Shown in pieces: positions 23,988 through 37,333 of a DNA stretch of 64,000 bases; position 1 is the first letter of the stretch; each line of letters begins with the position of its first letter. A model generated the notes under the pieces. It saw nothing but the letters and a program-made list of their open reading frames with translations. It was not told the DNA's origin and did not search any database. The stretch is from Cranoglanis bouderius. Taxonomy: Eukaryota; Chordata; Actinopteri; Siluriformes; Cranoglanididae. A program made the translations under genes and the position numbers. The stretch lies in assembly GCA_023630585.1 (NCBI GenBank), contig CM042562.1, forward strand, positions 6,079,684-6,143,683, given 5' to 3'.

Positions 23988-26904
23988 CAACTTAACCCCT
24001 TCCTGTTCACTCAAATCCACAACTCAGGACGAGATCCCTTCGTTGCAGGGTTTAACTTCACTTACTGTGTTATTTAGACCTTTTAGTTTTATAGTTGACT
24101 GTCAAATGACAGACAAATGCATTTATGTTCACAAAATGAATTAAATAGTATGATTTTAACGTTATTTGGTATATGCTAAGAAAAAAAAGATACTTTTATG
24201 AGGAATTGAAGTTACAAGTGTAACGTGTTAAACTTGCTTAACCGATAAGCCAGAGAAGTGCTTAGTTTTTCTCTTTAGTTGAGTCTTTGTCCACAAAATA
24301 CAGAGACTAGCACAGTTGACTGTCTAAAAATGCACAGTTCAAAAACTGGGAGTAAGATTAAATGCTCATGCAAGGTACAAAACGAGTGTTGTACGAACAA
24401 ATAAGTCTAATAATCATAATAATATACAGAATTACTCAAGTTTGGCTCCAAAATACATGTCAAAAATCATCAGTGGTGAATAGGGACAGTGTATTACCTG
24501 TCTTTACTTCTATCCTTCTGCATTAGGCTTTGGCACCTACATAGCCTCGTTACTGCCAATGACTTAAAACAACCTCCAAAATGTCTGTTGAGCTTGTTAT
24601 GTCATAAGATACAGCAATCATTAAGGAAACAAATATTCTTAATGATTGTGTGTTTTGGGTGATTCAGTTTTTGTTTCCCAAACAACACATGAACGTGAGG
24701 GGTTATAATACATGTGCCCTAGTATAATTAACACTATTGTCTTAGCTGAGTAAGGTTAAAAGCAGCAAAGGGGAAGTGAATGCCTCAATAGAAAAACTAC
24801 TTGTCCATACTACCAATCTACGTCGTATTTTAGATTCCTTAACAGTATTTATCTTTCTGTCTTTTGGTGTCTGAATGTAGGCCTATGTGTGCCTGTGTGT
24901 GTGTTTGGTCTTTTTTTGTTACATTATGAAATAAAACGTAACACACTTTTCCTCAAATATGCCGACTATAGATCCATTCAAACATTTGTTTGGTTTTTAA
25001 TCACACTGTTTCAAGTTTATGTATATGTTGCCTGCAGTCCTGAAGTCCATGTTGAAATTATTCACAAATGTAAGTCCATGCAACTGAGAGTTGGGCATTT
25101 GACAGTAATGCAGAATGTCAAATAATGTACTGTGTATTTTCAGATCTTTGACAATAAATGGTCATTTAAATACATTAACCTCACAGACCAATTAACAGAC
25201 CTCCAGTCTTCAAAACAATATAATAAATGATACATGTAGCCTACTGTATAATCCAGGTCATAGTAGTAACATCGTAGCAAAGCTTGGACTGTGATATGTT
25301 AGATTAATAAGATTTGAAACATTACTGCTTTCAATCTAGAGCCATCTGCACTCAAATAAATTGAAACTCCTAAAAGGTGACCTGCTGGCCAGAAAAGCAA
25401 TAGTTATACATTAGAAGGTACAAACCTACACTACAGACCTGCCCTGGTCATAGGAATGAGCTCGGGATTGAGACAGGCCTATGCATACAGAGTACCTCTG
25501 GGAAAGCTACACTCCTCTCTGTATTCCAAAGTGCTGAGAAATGCAAAAACCTGTCATGTCAGGTGCGCCAAGAGAATAAAATATGGTGGCCTGCAATTTC
25601 TTGTGCAAGAACTAAATTTTTCATTTAAACAAACAAACAAAGACCCTTATGCTGTGAAGTCTGTACCAAAGATTGTAGCAGTGCTGCAATATTCTATAGA
25701 TGTAAACATGCTCATTGCTTTTGCAACTACTTTTGTATGTCAGGACTTAAACTAAGAGGCAAATTCACAGGAGCATATAATCTTAATAAATGCTTCTCCC
25801 TGTAATTTAGGTGTCTTTGGATCAAGGAGGGAAATGTCCCCAGTCACCATAATTCAAAAGCTATGACATATCAAAGGGAGCAAAGGGTCAGCGGAAATGA
25901 ACATGTCTGAATTACATCTGTTCTTCATTCTAAGGAACAGAGCTTACATACATATGCATGAAGCATTAGATGCTAAATACAGAGAAGAAAGCAAACAGAG
26001 ACATCTCTTAAAAGCTCAGTGGCATTCGCTACAATTTTTTCCAGACTTTTCAAATAAAGCCTTTTTATTGCAGCTGTTAAATACAGCAGCTGGGAGCAAG
26101 AGACAGGGTCTGTATTGTGACCACCCGCCTGATTCTGACGCACTTGCTTTTTGCCCCAACTGCAAAAAAACCCTGCCCTACTTACATCTGTAGCGCCATC
26201 ACATGGTAGGGCAGGCAGCTCATGTGATGCTGGAGTGTTGTTTGGGAGAAAAAAAAGAAAAGTTTATCAGGGCATCAGAACTCAGCTGAAGGCTCAGGGA
26301 GTATCTCAGTCAAGTGGTGGATCTGGCCAGGCAACAATGGACTCTCTTTCTGGGCCTTTCCATGCGTCACACTTTTTTGCTTAATGTTGTCCATCAACAA
26401 GTTCTGGCATTATATATTTAAAAAATATATATTTAAAAAAATCCACCACCCCCCCCCACCACCCCCTTTGCCAAAACACTACAGTTCAACAAGGTATTTA
26501 CATATCTGATGATCTTTCAAAATTTGTTGTTAAGATAAGATTCAAACTATTGAGCATTATTTTACATAATATTACAGAATTTTCATCAGCATTTCAATAT
26601 TTAACCATGTGAAATGACAGTATTCTTTATAAAGACTGCTTTATATGACAGTATTGGTTACATTACATGATAAGTGATTAAATACATCCTAGTGGGGGGG
26701 TGGAATTATGGCTTTTATTGTGCCTTACTGCTCCCTGCAACAGGTGGCCTTTCCTTTAGATTAATTCCAAATCCTGATGGCTGTTTTAGCGCCGAACAGG
26801 AAGCCCATGAGTGATAGTTCATAGGCAAGGCTTATAAGGTACCCAGACATTGAGTTTTACTGGTTACAAGAGCAAACACTGGTGAGGCAAAAAGTAATAG
26901 AGCT

Positions 26905-26906
<2 letters not shown>

Positions 26907-26989
<83 letters not shown>
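26907..26989 (+). repeat. (CA)n microsatellite
   Basis: About 41 pure CA units, among the longest here. Confidence 0.97.
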
Positions 26990-26990
<1 letters not shown>

Positions 26991-27123
26991 AAGCTACTCC
27001 ATAACCTGACAATGTGAACTGGAGATAAAATTTTAGTACCCATGGTCATAATGTAGGAGTATTGCAAGAGGCCTGAGAACATCAGTACACAAGCATGTGC
27101 ACCCAAACACATATACACACACT

Positions 27124-27126
<3 letters not shown>

Positions 27127-27172
<46 letters not shown>
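27127..27172 (+). repeat. (CA)n microsatellite
   Basis: About 23 CA units, 140 bp after the previous one. Confidence 0.96.
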
Positions 27173-27175
<3 letters not shown>

Positions 27176-28548
27176 CACATATGAACAAATACACGCAGAC
27201 ACATTTTCTCTTCCTCCATTCTCATTTCTCACCAAAAATTCACATAACTGTTCTTCATTTTCTACAACTCAGCTCCCCTTCAAAACATTTATCCTCTAAA
27301 TCTACAGGTCAAAAGGTCACACAACGGCCAATATCAGTCCCTACTGCTAGAACATCTAAGAAGAGAAAAAAAATAGTTGAAATGAGAGTGACTTGGTTCA
27401 CAAAAGCTACTTGCCCATAATCTGCTAGGGTCCAAACCCTTATCATCTTTCTAAAATTATATATTAGAAGTCACCGATGTATATTCCACACTTGTTAAAG
27501 AAGTATAATTAACACAATTAACACAATGCAACAGAACCATTTTATAAAGGCAAGCTCTTGCTTGTGATAAATGATCACCTTAAAAATATTAAACTTTTAA
27601 ATTTTGATATTATTTTCAAAAAATGTTGATATTACTTAATTCCAAAAGTTTGAAGAAAGCAAGCAAGAAAGAAAGTTTAATTGTATACCTATATCATTTT
27701 ACTAGAAGTTATAAAAGGTTATAAAAAGTTGTAAACTGGAAAGCAGTTTACAGTGGACCCACTGGTGATTCTACGTCTCTGGAGTGTGAAAGTAATTTAC
27801 ACATAGTGTGGGTGCGCCAAATGCGCCTCACATTATCAGTGGTCGTGTAGTTGGTGACAGACGGGTTTGAAGAAAAGCAGCTAAACTCGGGCGTCGAGTA
27901 ATCACCCCTCTGCGGACTTAGCCATCAATTCCGAGTTAAAACCTATTTGCATCGAGACAAAGGGAGATCGCCCATCCATCATTGAGTTGAGGGTGAGCAG
28001 GAGGGGTAAACTAGTTCTCTTGCAAATAAAGCTGTTGTCCTCCTGGGTGCGTTTACATAGGTGTGAGCTGAACCTGCCAGAGACCCCCAGAGTATTTTTA
28101 TTCTGAAATTTCACTCCTTGGGATATAGTTTAAAGACCCAGAGATATGACAAGTATAAAATCTAAAAATCCACAATCCATAAAGCGCTGCGGTTTTATTT
28201 ATTTTTGTTTACCCACATTTAATATATGGTATGACAAAAAAAACAAACAAAAAAAAAAAAAACAATAAAGCATAACACAAAACGAGACACTTGCTGCTAC
28301 ACTTTTCTGCGTATTTCCTTTATTTACAGTTGCAGCTTACAGCCAACAGTTTTGCACTGGTTTTATCCAATACTTTTTTTGTTTTTGTTTTTGATGTTTT
28401 GTATAATTAGCCTGAATTAACCCTTTTGTCCTTTGTACCGTGATACTGCATGGGGTTGTACTGTGGTCCTGAACAAACGACATTTCGTCCCAATGTAGCC
28501 TATACGATTGACAACCAATTGACTTGAAAATACAGACATAACATTTTA

Positions 28549-28574
28549 ACAACAACAACAACAACAACAACAAC

Positions 28575-28629
<55 letters not shown>
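28549..28629 (+). repeat. Compound (AAC)n(AAT)n microsatellite
   Basis: About 9 AAC then 18 AAT units, just downstream (in the minus direction) of the GC-rich candidate promoter. Confidence 0.95.
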
Positions 28630-28632
<3 letters not shown>

Positions 28633-28748
28633 TCCGTTATACATCGGCGGCGGTGGTGATGCAGTTACTAAAGCCACGTAGATTGCGTTTTGTAAATATG
28701 CAGATTCCCCCTTAAATCTGCGCAATTACCGGTTGTAATTCCTCGTAC

Positions 28749-28960
28749 CGATTTTTGTTCAGTTGGCCCGGGGCTCCCTCCTGCCGGTCCGACGGGTTTC
28801 CCCCTCCCCCCTCTCCAGCACGGCGGGGTCTGGAGCGCGGAGGGGAGGAGGAGGAGGAGGAGGGGGTTCCCTGCACGGTTCCGCTCAGAGCGCAGAGCTC
28901 GCGCTAACAGCTAACGCGCCTTAAACCGGAGGAGAATGGCGACTCAGCGGAGCGCTACGG
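28749..28960 (-). promoter_or_regulatory. GC-rich CpG block: candidate BAHCC1 promoter / non-coding exon 1
   Basis: This is the clearest GC- and CpG-rich block between the BAHCC1 coding exon and SLC38A10. It includes a (GGA)n run at about 28840-28863 and several CG dinucleotides. On the minus strand ATCG|GTACGAGG at 28749/28748 could serve as a splice donor, which would make this the non-coding first exon joined to the acceptor at 14282. On the plus strand a 53-codon ORF begins at 28936 (MATQRSATGL) and matches nothing I know; it is probably chance or leader sequence. A plus-strand or bidirectional non-coding transcript is also possible. Confidence 0.4.
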
Positions 28961-29285
28961 GCCTCACTAAACTCCTTAGCAAATGGACGAGCGTGGATTG
29001 GCATCGAGAGAAGGGAGAGGCAAAGTGGACTCTGAGACTTCTAGTGTGTCGTGGTGGAAATATATCAGGAGGAAGCTTCTGCTGCAGGGGAAACTAATTC
29101 CCCCAAAGAAGGGGGAGGGTTGCTAAAGCGCTGCTCTCGTTTTTTTCCAACTCGGAAAGGCAAGTAAATTAGGCTATTATCGAGAACACGAGAATGAATG
29201 TCGGTCTATCACTCACTGGTGCATGCGGTTTGGACTTGTTCTGTAAGAAGCCCGAATGCATATTTCGGATACTGATAAATCAGAG

Positions 29286-29323
<38 letters not shown>

Positions 29324-29977
29324 CATTTTCTCTCACCGAACGCTATGCTGCTGTGGAGGAGCCAACTACAGCCGCGGGAGATTTGGCGCGACTTTCAAAT
29401 AATCGTTTTCTCAAAGGAGGACAGCGAAACACACGAGACCCGGACATTTCTTTTAAAAATCAGTGTTTTCACCTGGGACTTTTACTGCTCTGTGAATATG
29501 TTGGAGATTGCTTTACTAAGAGGTGGGATACAACTAAACTTAAATGTATTCAGTCGTTTAAGCTTACTGATATACCACAACAACAACTATAATAATAATA
29601 ACAATAATCATCATCATCATCATCAACATAATTCATCATCATCCCGAATTACCTGATAATGTTAGTAGGATATAATTTCAGTATAGCCTAAAATCAGTTT
29701 AGTAGTAACACCAGCCAAGTTTTTCGAAGAAATTCTATTTAATTCATCAAACAATTCAAGCTAATTTGAACACATCGCCATTTGGTTTATAACTGAATAA
29801 CCAGTATGTTTGTGCTTAGTATCCCATATTACTTACACATTTCAGAACAAATATAGTCACATATGCTATCACAGTCGATTTCTATATCCCTTATTTGTGT
29901 GATGACTTTACCGTGCGGTCACACGCAGTGTTATATTTTAATTCGCTGCAGTATTTAGCGCGAATTAAGGCCCCGGG

Positions 29978-29979
<2 letters not shown>

Positions 29980-30072
<93 letters not shown>

Positions 30073-30088
30073 AGAGAGAGAGAGAGAG
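29980..30088 (+). repeat. Compound (GT)n(GA)n microsatellite
   Basis: About 44 GT units then 8 GA units. Confidence 0.97.
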
Positions 30089-31429
30089 AACCACATATTT
30101 AACCATGTAGGCGACTAAAGTTGCTGTGCACAAACTCGTTTTCAGAAATTATTGTGATAAAATGTAATATGTTTGCTATAATCTTCCTTTCATTTAACTG
30201 TGACAGAAGAATGTAAGATCTTTACAATAAGTAACAGGAATGCTATTTGTAAAGACACATGTCCGTTTTATAATAGATTCGTGAAATATCGCAATGCAAA
30301 CTTATAATTAATTTTCTATAATTGTGAAATTTAATAGTTTTGTCCAAATCAGTTTCACAAAATGCTCTGTTCCTATTGAACATGAATTTGAAGTACGTTT
30401 ATTGCATTCACGTGGTCGTATTCAGTGATGACAACACAGTTATGTTAGTTATGTTACACAGTTGTGTTAGTTTATTCCATTTTTCAATATGGATAAAAAG
30501 AATATCTTCATGAAGTGTATTTTTGTTCGGTTTCTTTGTGTTATTTTGATGACGGTTCACACGACATGTTGGTGTTTAATGTCGTTAGGAGAGCAGGAAT
30601 GCAGTTCTACAGCTGCCGTTAGCGCCAATATACACCAAACTAGTTTCATTTAGCTATTTCTTACTTCTTCTTCTTTCTTTTTTTTTTCTTTTTTTTTTTT
30701 AAGAAAAATTGAGAGGCTGAAAAATATTTTTAAAAAGAAAGAAAGAAGATTTAAAAAAAAAAAAAAAAAGACTTGGATAAGCAGCTTGTGCAAACGCAGT
30801 AGGCTGTATCAAATTTAAAATTCAATACGGATCCATTAATATTAAAACAATTATTACAAAATACTTTCATATATAATTAATAACAATTACTCCTTTATTT
30901 TACTAAACATGATAATTCTGTATTTTGAATACGATTTCTGTGTTCTCATTGAAACAAATTTTGTTAATAGGCAGTAATGTGTAATTGTTTAATTTCAGTC
31001 TCGTAATGACTTCTCTAACATAGGCCTAATTATGAATAAGCCATTAGGACAACATTACAAATGAAAATTTGTGATAAACTAGTCTACATATAATGTAAAC
31101 TGCTTTCAATGGCAAGTACAAAGAAAAAATAAATCGGGTCTCTATGGGTTTACTGTATAATTAAGGATTCCTAAATGGATAACCCTTTTCTGATAGGGAA
31201 ACACTCAGATGTAGGGTTCTACATAGAATTTTTTCATAAATAGAAAGACAATTTTCCAAGAGTGTAGACCTTCTGAAAATAATTAGCCCTACGTTTTATA
31301 ATGCAACTATAATTAAAATTATTATAAGATACATTTTACTATATTAATTCTAATAATGGGTTATTATTATTATTGTTGTTATTTTTTTTTCGCATTCTGC
31401 ACAGATTATTTAAAAACAAGAACAAATGG

Positions 31430-31450
31430 GCGCGCGCGCGCGCGCGCACG

Positions 31451-31500
<50 letters not shown>
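31430..31500 (+). repeat. Compound (GC)n(CGCA)n(CA)n repeat
   Basis: About 9 GC units, a CGCA transition and about 23 CA units. Confidence 0.95.
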
Positions 31501-31502
<2 letters not shown>

Positions 31503-32481
31503 ATTGAGTTTTGTGAGTGTAGTTAAGCAGAACAGTCGGGGCCGCAGTGCAGCATCGTGTGTGTGAACTTAATTCAAGATGACTAGAGCAGGAGGGGGAG
31601 CTTTGCAGTATGACCATGAGCACGCCGATAACAACACAACCAATAATCCTGAAGGAAAAGACTAAACGCAAAGAAAATCAACAGTAGCTGCATTAATAAT
31701 ATTATTAGGTCTTGTCATCTTTAATATAAAAGTCCAGCACTGTTGTATCTTCTAGAATCGTTTGTGCTTGTCCAACTGAATGTTTCCTTAACCAAACTCT
31801 TGGAGGGCATCATGAGAAAAAGGCGAGTTTACACACGTGGCTGCTAAAAGAAGAGCCTGAGAGGAGTTGGACTATAGGTTAGTGATGGGCGAGAACGCAT
31901 GTGGATTACATATTACCTAATGTGGACTCAGTACTGTCCTGGCTGGAATAAACCATATACTTACACACCAGATATGTATTCACCTGCAACATTTAGGTAA
32001 GCCACTTCTAGCATTTAAATATCCTAAGGAAGGAACTTGTGTTAAAAATTTATTAAACTGTTCTTATTTTAAAAATAAAAATAAAACTTTTGTGGTGTTT
32101 TTTTCTTGTTGTATAATACCTTTTCCCTCACTTTACTGACATTTTTCATGTCTTTCACACATCATTTGGAGACAACCTGTTGTTCCTGTTTTCCAGGCAC
32201 ACAATACTGAAGGCTCTCCCTTTGTAAACATTTTAGTCTAGGGCTAGATGCAACTTGGGAACACAGGGAATGATTATTTATTATATTTATTATTTATTTT
32301 AATTTTTTCAATTCTACAAATATTATAGCCTATTATACACTGAATTATATGTATGAGATTTATATACATAAAATATTATAAATTTGTTCCTACATTTAAA
32401 TATTAATTCTTATTTATACATGACATATACCATAATATAGATAAAAATTTAGAGGACAAGAAATATTCTGAATTTACAAAG

Positions 32482-32485
<4 letters not shown>

Positions 32486-32563
<78 letters not shown>
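32486..32563 (+). repeat. (TA)n microsatellite
   Basis: About 39 TA units directly abutting a Tc1-type terminus. Confidence 0.96.
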
Positions 32564-32568
<5 letters not shown>

Positions 32569-33090
32569 GTGCAAAAGTTTTAGGCACATGCAAAGAAATG
32601 CTGTCGAGCAAAGACGCCTTCAAAATAATGAAATTAAATGTTTCTATATAAAAAAAATACTGTAAAGAGCAGTAAACAGTAGTAAATGAAACAAAGTCAA
32701 TATTTGGTGTGACAAAAATATAAAAATACAAATAGTAGTCTCCGGTACAATGTGTGCAGTTTTATAAGGAAATGAGCTGGTAAGTTTTATTGAGCATCTT
32801 GCAGAACCAGACACAGTTCTTCTGGAGACTTTGACTTTCGGACTTGCTTCTTATTTTTGCAGCAAAACCCAGCAGCCTTCATTGTGTTTTTTGTCTGAAA
32901 AGTGGTCTCTTATGTAATATGCTGCTTTCTTTACTGACATACAAACATTTTTCTGTAACATTTAATTTTGTGCTAGAAAACTAATGTTTGGGAATCTAAA
33001 ATGATTTTTTTGTTTGTTTTTTGTACTGACTTGATAATGTAGAAGTCATAAAATAAAAAAGTTTGTACTAAAAAAATAGGGTGTACATAG
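32564..33090. mobile_element. Tc1-type transposon remnant, one terminus recognisable
   Basis: Begins TACTGTGCAAAAGTTTTAGG directly after a TA-repeat. This is a terminus I recognise from fish Tc1-like elements (usually CAGTACTGTGCAAAAGTCTTAGGCAC). The mirrored end is not visible before the next (TA)n at 33093, so the copy is truncated or internally deleted. The right limit is approximate. Confidence 0.55.

Positions 33091-33092
<2 letters not shown>

Positions 33093-33149
<57 letters not shown>
33093..33149 (+). repeat. (TA)n microsatellite
   Basis: About 28 TA units. Confidence 0.96.
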
Positions 33150-33151
<2 letters not shown>

Positions 33152-33239
33152 CAAAGGTTCCAGTGAAATGAAACCCTGGAATACTCCTCTTTAGACTTTA
33201 GATTTACTAAATGAAAAAAACAAACAAGAATAAGAAAAA

Positions 33240-33381
<142 letters not shown>

Positions 33382-35052
33382 CCGTATTTCAGTATTTCTA
33401 ATGAGTCAGTTACCCCGTTGAAATAAATATTTCCATGCCCACAACGGAACATGCAGTTGTGGGTAGAGTTGTAGACATTGCTACTCCAATTAATACCCTC
33501 AATGATAATTCATAGATAGTAAATATCTCATTTGGTTGTCATTGCTTAAGTATAAAGCAACTTCGATGAAGCCACTGAAGACAAAATGTCATGAATTCAA
33601 GGCTATTTCCTGTATTTGCCTACTGCTTGGCCATGGACAGAGCTGCAGTCAACGTGGTCCAAACCGTCCAACACACTCAAGCTCTTATAATTACAGTAGA
33701 TTAAACGTCAATGATTTTTCGGTGTTTCTACGGGGAGGGCTGAGTGTAGAGTTAAGCGTGTCTCGCCCCCCTGCGGCAGCCATATCACACACGGCACATG
33801 GGCCTGTTCTGCTGTAAGGTCCATCATGCCCAAACACGAAACGCTCTGGAGACACAACGTAAAGATGTGGGCCGCCATTAATTTGCGCTATACGTCGGTC
33901 ATGTGCAAAACCTTTATTTAATCACCCCTTTTCTAGCCTAAGTAGGCTACAAAGTGATAGTTCCTGTGCCTAAATACAACTACATTTTTGTATAAACAGA
34001 ATGTGTTGTATTTTACAAACCATTTAAGCTTCCCATACAACCTGGTGAAATGAGAAGTTCCAAAAATAAACAGAAAACATGGACGTTGTCAAAACTAAAC
34101 GGTGGCTTGTTTAGACGTGTGAGGAAATTGCACATTGGTACACGAGGGAAAATGACGCTGTATCTAAAAACGCTGTCTGAAAACGTTTTGCATTTAAAAC
34201 ACTTTTAAAAATATATATATGGGTCTTCCTGGGCGCAACTATCATGGCACAGCTACGGGGTTTTCACCATTTCAACTCGTTAAATTTGGAAATGATTTAA
34301 CAAACACATACAGCTCCCCGTTTTAAAGACCATTCCCAGGTCCTTTTGATTCTTGAGCCTCAAGCTGCATTTTGCGCAAGATTTGTAAAATTCCTTCCAG
34401 GCTAAAGGCAAACATTGTGGTTGTTGGACGCCGATTTCCCGAAGTGTTGCTCATTTAGATGAACCGAAAAACAAAACACTGTTCCAGTTCGACAGAGTTC
34501 AGTTTAACACTCGGTCTACCTTTTTGGGGGGAGACATGGATACGTTTTGTGGTCAGCTTCGTTTAGCTGTTCAAAGCTTTAGCCTACGGCCGAAGTGCTC
34601 ATGTGACATTTTGCTCCTAGAAAGTGCTAATCTTTTATAATTGACAGTCGGGACAAAAGTTAAGCGGCAACCTTCAAAACCACATAGTGCAGTACTAATA
34701 TAATATGTCAAAAGTGGTGGTATACTATTTGGACATACCTGTTAAGTACGGTAGTGTGTGGTTTTTCGAGTTAATCTATACGTCCCTTTGCGCGTTGTGT
34801 GTTTGCTCAGGAACATAGAAAGAAGAAGTATTTCGCTAGGACGCAAACAGAAGCGTCGATGCGCACCATTTAACATGATTTTTATATATCAAAAAACAAA
34901 AATAATGTGAAGATGCGAGTTTATTAAGACTTCTATTTCCCGTATCGTGGACTGAAACGTAGTACTGGATATATTAGCTTGGTATAATGTAGGCTATAAT
35001 GTTGTATAATGTAAACAAGAGCATATACGTGTCTTTTAAACATAAGTTATAT

Positions 35053-35165
35053 ATTCATTCATTCATTCATTTATTCTCAGTAAGAGCTTTATCCTGGCAA
35101 TGATCGCAGTCGATATGGAACCTATCCCGAGAACACTGGGACCGAGGTGGGAATACACCCCTGAA
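35053..35165. repeat. Fragment of a dispersed fish repeat
   Basis: (ATTC)n is followed by AGTAAGAGCTTTATCCTGGC, GGAACCTATCCCGAGAACAC and GGTGGGAATACACCC. This resembles a highly repeated fish sequence family with the motif GAGCCTATCCCGGGAACACTGGG. Class and element ends cannot be determined from this piece. Confidence 0.5.
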
Positions 35166-35370
35166 GACACTTTGTATATGTATGTTATGTTCTAAATTTA
35201 AAGGGTTTATCTTTGTCTCCTTCCTTACGATCCTTATAGTGCAGAATAAGCACTTTGAAAATCGTCAAGGTTTCAAAATTCATCTTAGATACACACTAAT
35301 CTAGTTGGAGGAAAAATATAGTGACAAAATTGCAGATGTTCAACATCTGTACACTAACACTGGTGAACTC

Positions 35371-35372
<2 letters not shown>

Positions 35373-35444
<72 letters not shown>
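35373..35444 (+). repeat. (TA)n microsatellite
   Basis: About 36 pure TA units. Confidence 0.97.
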
Positions 35445-35446
<2 letters not shown>

Positions 35447-36929
35447 GAACATCTATTTTACATGCAACCTGTGTTGCTTCAGGGTTCATTTGAAGGCAAT
35501 ATTGATTGATGACCAGTGATGAATCAAGGCAATGATATTTCATGCAGTGATTGTCTTTGCTGCTGCCCCTCCGTCTATTTTTCTCTTTTGTGACATTCCT
35601 CTGCCATTCAGACTGCAGAGGCCCCGTATGGAGGATCTATCTGTATATCTAATTTATGCTGAATTGGTTTCCCACTTCAGACCCTTACATTTAATCCCAC
35701 TACAAATGTTTTGACAGTAATAAAACTATTTTTGCAAAATATGAGCATATGTGAATTTGACATGCCCTTCCCTTTTTTCATAAACTACACTTTATTACAC
35801 TTATAATACACACATACGGTACATAGTATCCATATTTAATAATTCATTTGTTTTCTCTCTTCTTAAAATATAATATTTTTGTTTTACTTGATTATTTACA
35901 TGCCGCCACATACAAAAATGTAAAATGTCTCAGAATTGTTTACTATGTTTTAGGCAGTCATTGTGATGGTCCTGTCGAGCTGAAATTATTGTGATAAGAA
36001 ATTCCATCATCAGCTCCTCCTTAACAGCTGGTGAGGTAGATGGCCAGGCCTGTGATTTGAGGGGCTCTGGGCTAAACTGGGCTCTGTGGACTCTCAGCAG
36101 ACAATACCCCACTGACATGTAGGCTACCGGGCATATCTGAAGTCTCAACCCCCTTCCTCTGCTCTTTGGTCTGGTTGCTCTACCTCCAGTGGCCCATGGC
36201 TATGACTAGCAGACAGAGACACAGGAGATTTCAGTGGAAAAGCTCTCCCTCCCTCTCTCCTACTCTTTCACACTCTCAGTGAGGAATGAGTATTGAATAG
36301 GGGTGGGACGAAGAGTTTGAGAGCGCAGGATCTGTGGGGGTAGGGAGGAGCTGGATTGGTGCTTATTTAATTGGCTGTCGGACCTCCTGGAGTTTCAGCA
36401 TTTCTACAAAATAGGATGAGCCCCCTCCCTTACACACACTTACCCCCAACATCTTTTCCAACTAATGTAATTATGATTCCTGGGGTTGTATCATAGTGTA
36501 TTGACTCTATATGCATGCAACGAATAAAGAACAGGGAAGTCAAGAATACAGCAAACCTGAGTTCAGCCCACTTTGAGTTAAGCAATATGGCATTTGGGGC
36601 AAGTGGACATGCTATTATCATCTGAAGTGGCTTTATGACCACTGTCTTAATCTTAAAGCAATTGAAAATCTTTCTAAACCAGAAGGCTGTGTCTCAAACG
36701 TGTACATATATGTCCTGTGGACCACATGTTTTGTGGTAGTGGGGGAGCCAATGTGGAGATAATGGGCCATCATACGACATTCTTGGGTTCTTTACATGTG
36801 TCATTTCCATTTAGGTTCACCGCCTATTAAAAGTGTGAGAATATTTACCTTTTTAATTATGAAGTCATTTTTACCAAGCATTAACAAGATTATCTTTCCT
36901 GTCTCTTGAACATCCCAGTTGTTTGTGGC

Positions 36930-37120
36930 ACTGGATGCCACAGATCTTTGTCTCTTCTACCTTTCGATCTGACTCATCTTAGAGCAGCTCAGTAGGGTTA
37001 AGGTCGGATGCTTGGGCAGACAATTCCCTTACAGACATAGCTGCCTTTTTTTTTAATCTCCACAATTCTCCTGCACAGCTTTGAGGTGTATTTGGAGTCT
37101 TTGAAGCATTTTCCACAAAT
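36930..37120 (-). mobile_element. Possible Tc1-like transposase relic
   Basis: Minus-strand sequence around CAGCTCAGTAGGGTTAAGGTCGGATGCTTGGGCAGACAA resembles the degenerate antisense of SP-DLNPIE-type catalytic segments. There is no open frame and no terminal repeat. Weak call. Confidence 0.3.
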
Positions 37121-37241
37121 AAATGAATAAATAAATGAATTATATGCATTTGTCTGTCACTTAGTTAGTTCTTTGTATTTTTATTATTTTTTATTTCCTG
37201 TAATTTAATTAAAATAGTCTGCACTACATGCTCCCCCCCCC

Positions 37242-37242
<1 letters not shown>

Positions 37243-37329
<87 letters not shown>
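37243..37329 (+). repeat. (CA)n microsatellite
   Basis: About 43 CA units after a C9 run. Confidence 0.97.

Positions 37330-37333
<4 letters not shown>

Larger units (their letters stand above)
14283..28748 (-). other. Inferred BAHCC1 intron 1 / upstream regulatory territory
   Basis: This stretch contains no supported coding exon. Compared with the flanks, 12-24 kb has few recognisable transposons and many stretches of complex sequence with transcription-factor-like motifs: CCAAT boxes, a TALE-homeodomain palindrome and a CRE. That would fit conserved regulatory DNA around a developmental gene, but conservation cannot be tested here. Simple repeats present are poly-T at 14461-14486, (ATT)n at 14619-14700, 16320-16409 and 18140-18191, and (CA)n(GA)n at 19242-19300. 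Confidence 0.4.

Noticed and set aside
25456..25755. 99-codon plus-strand frame
   Set aside because: No similarity to any family I recognise and no gene context.
28936..29097. 53-codon ORF starting MATQRSATGL after the GC-rich block
   Set aside because: Too short and unrecognised; could be leader sequence. Kept only as a note under the promoter entry.
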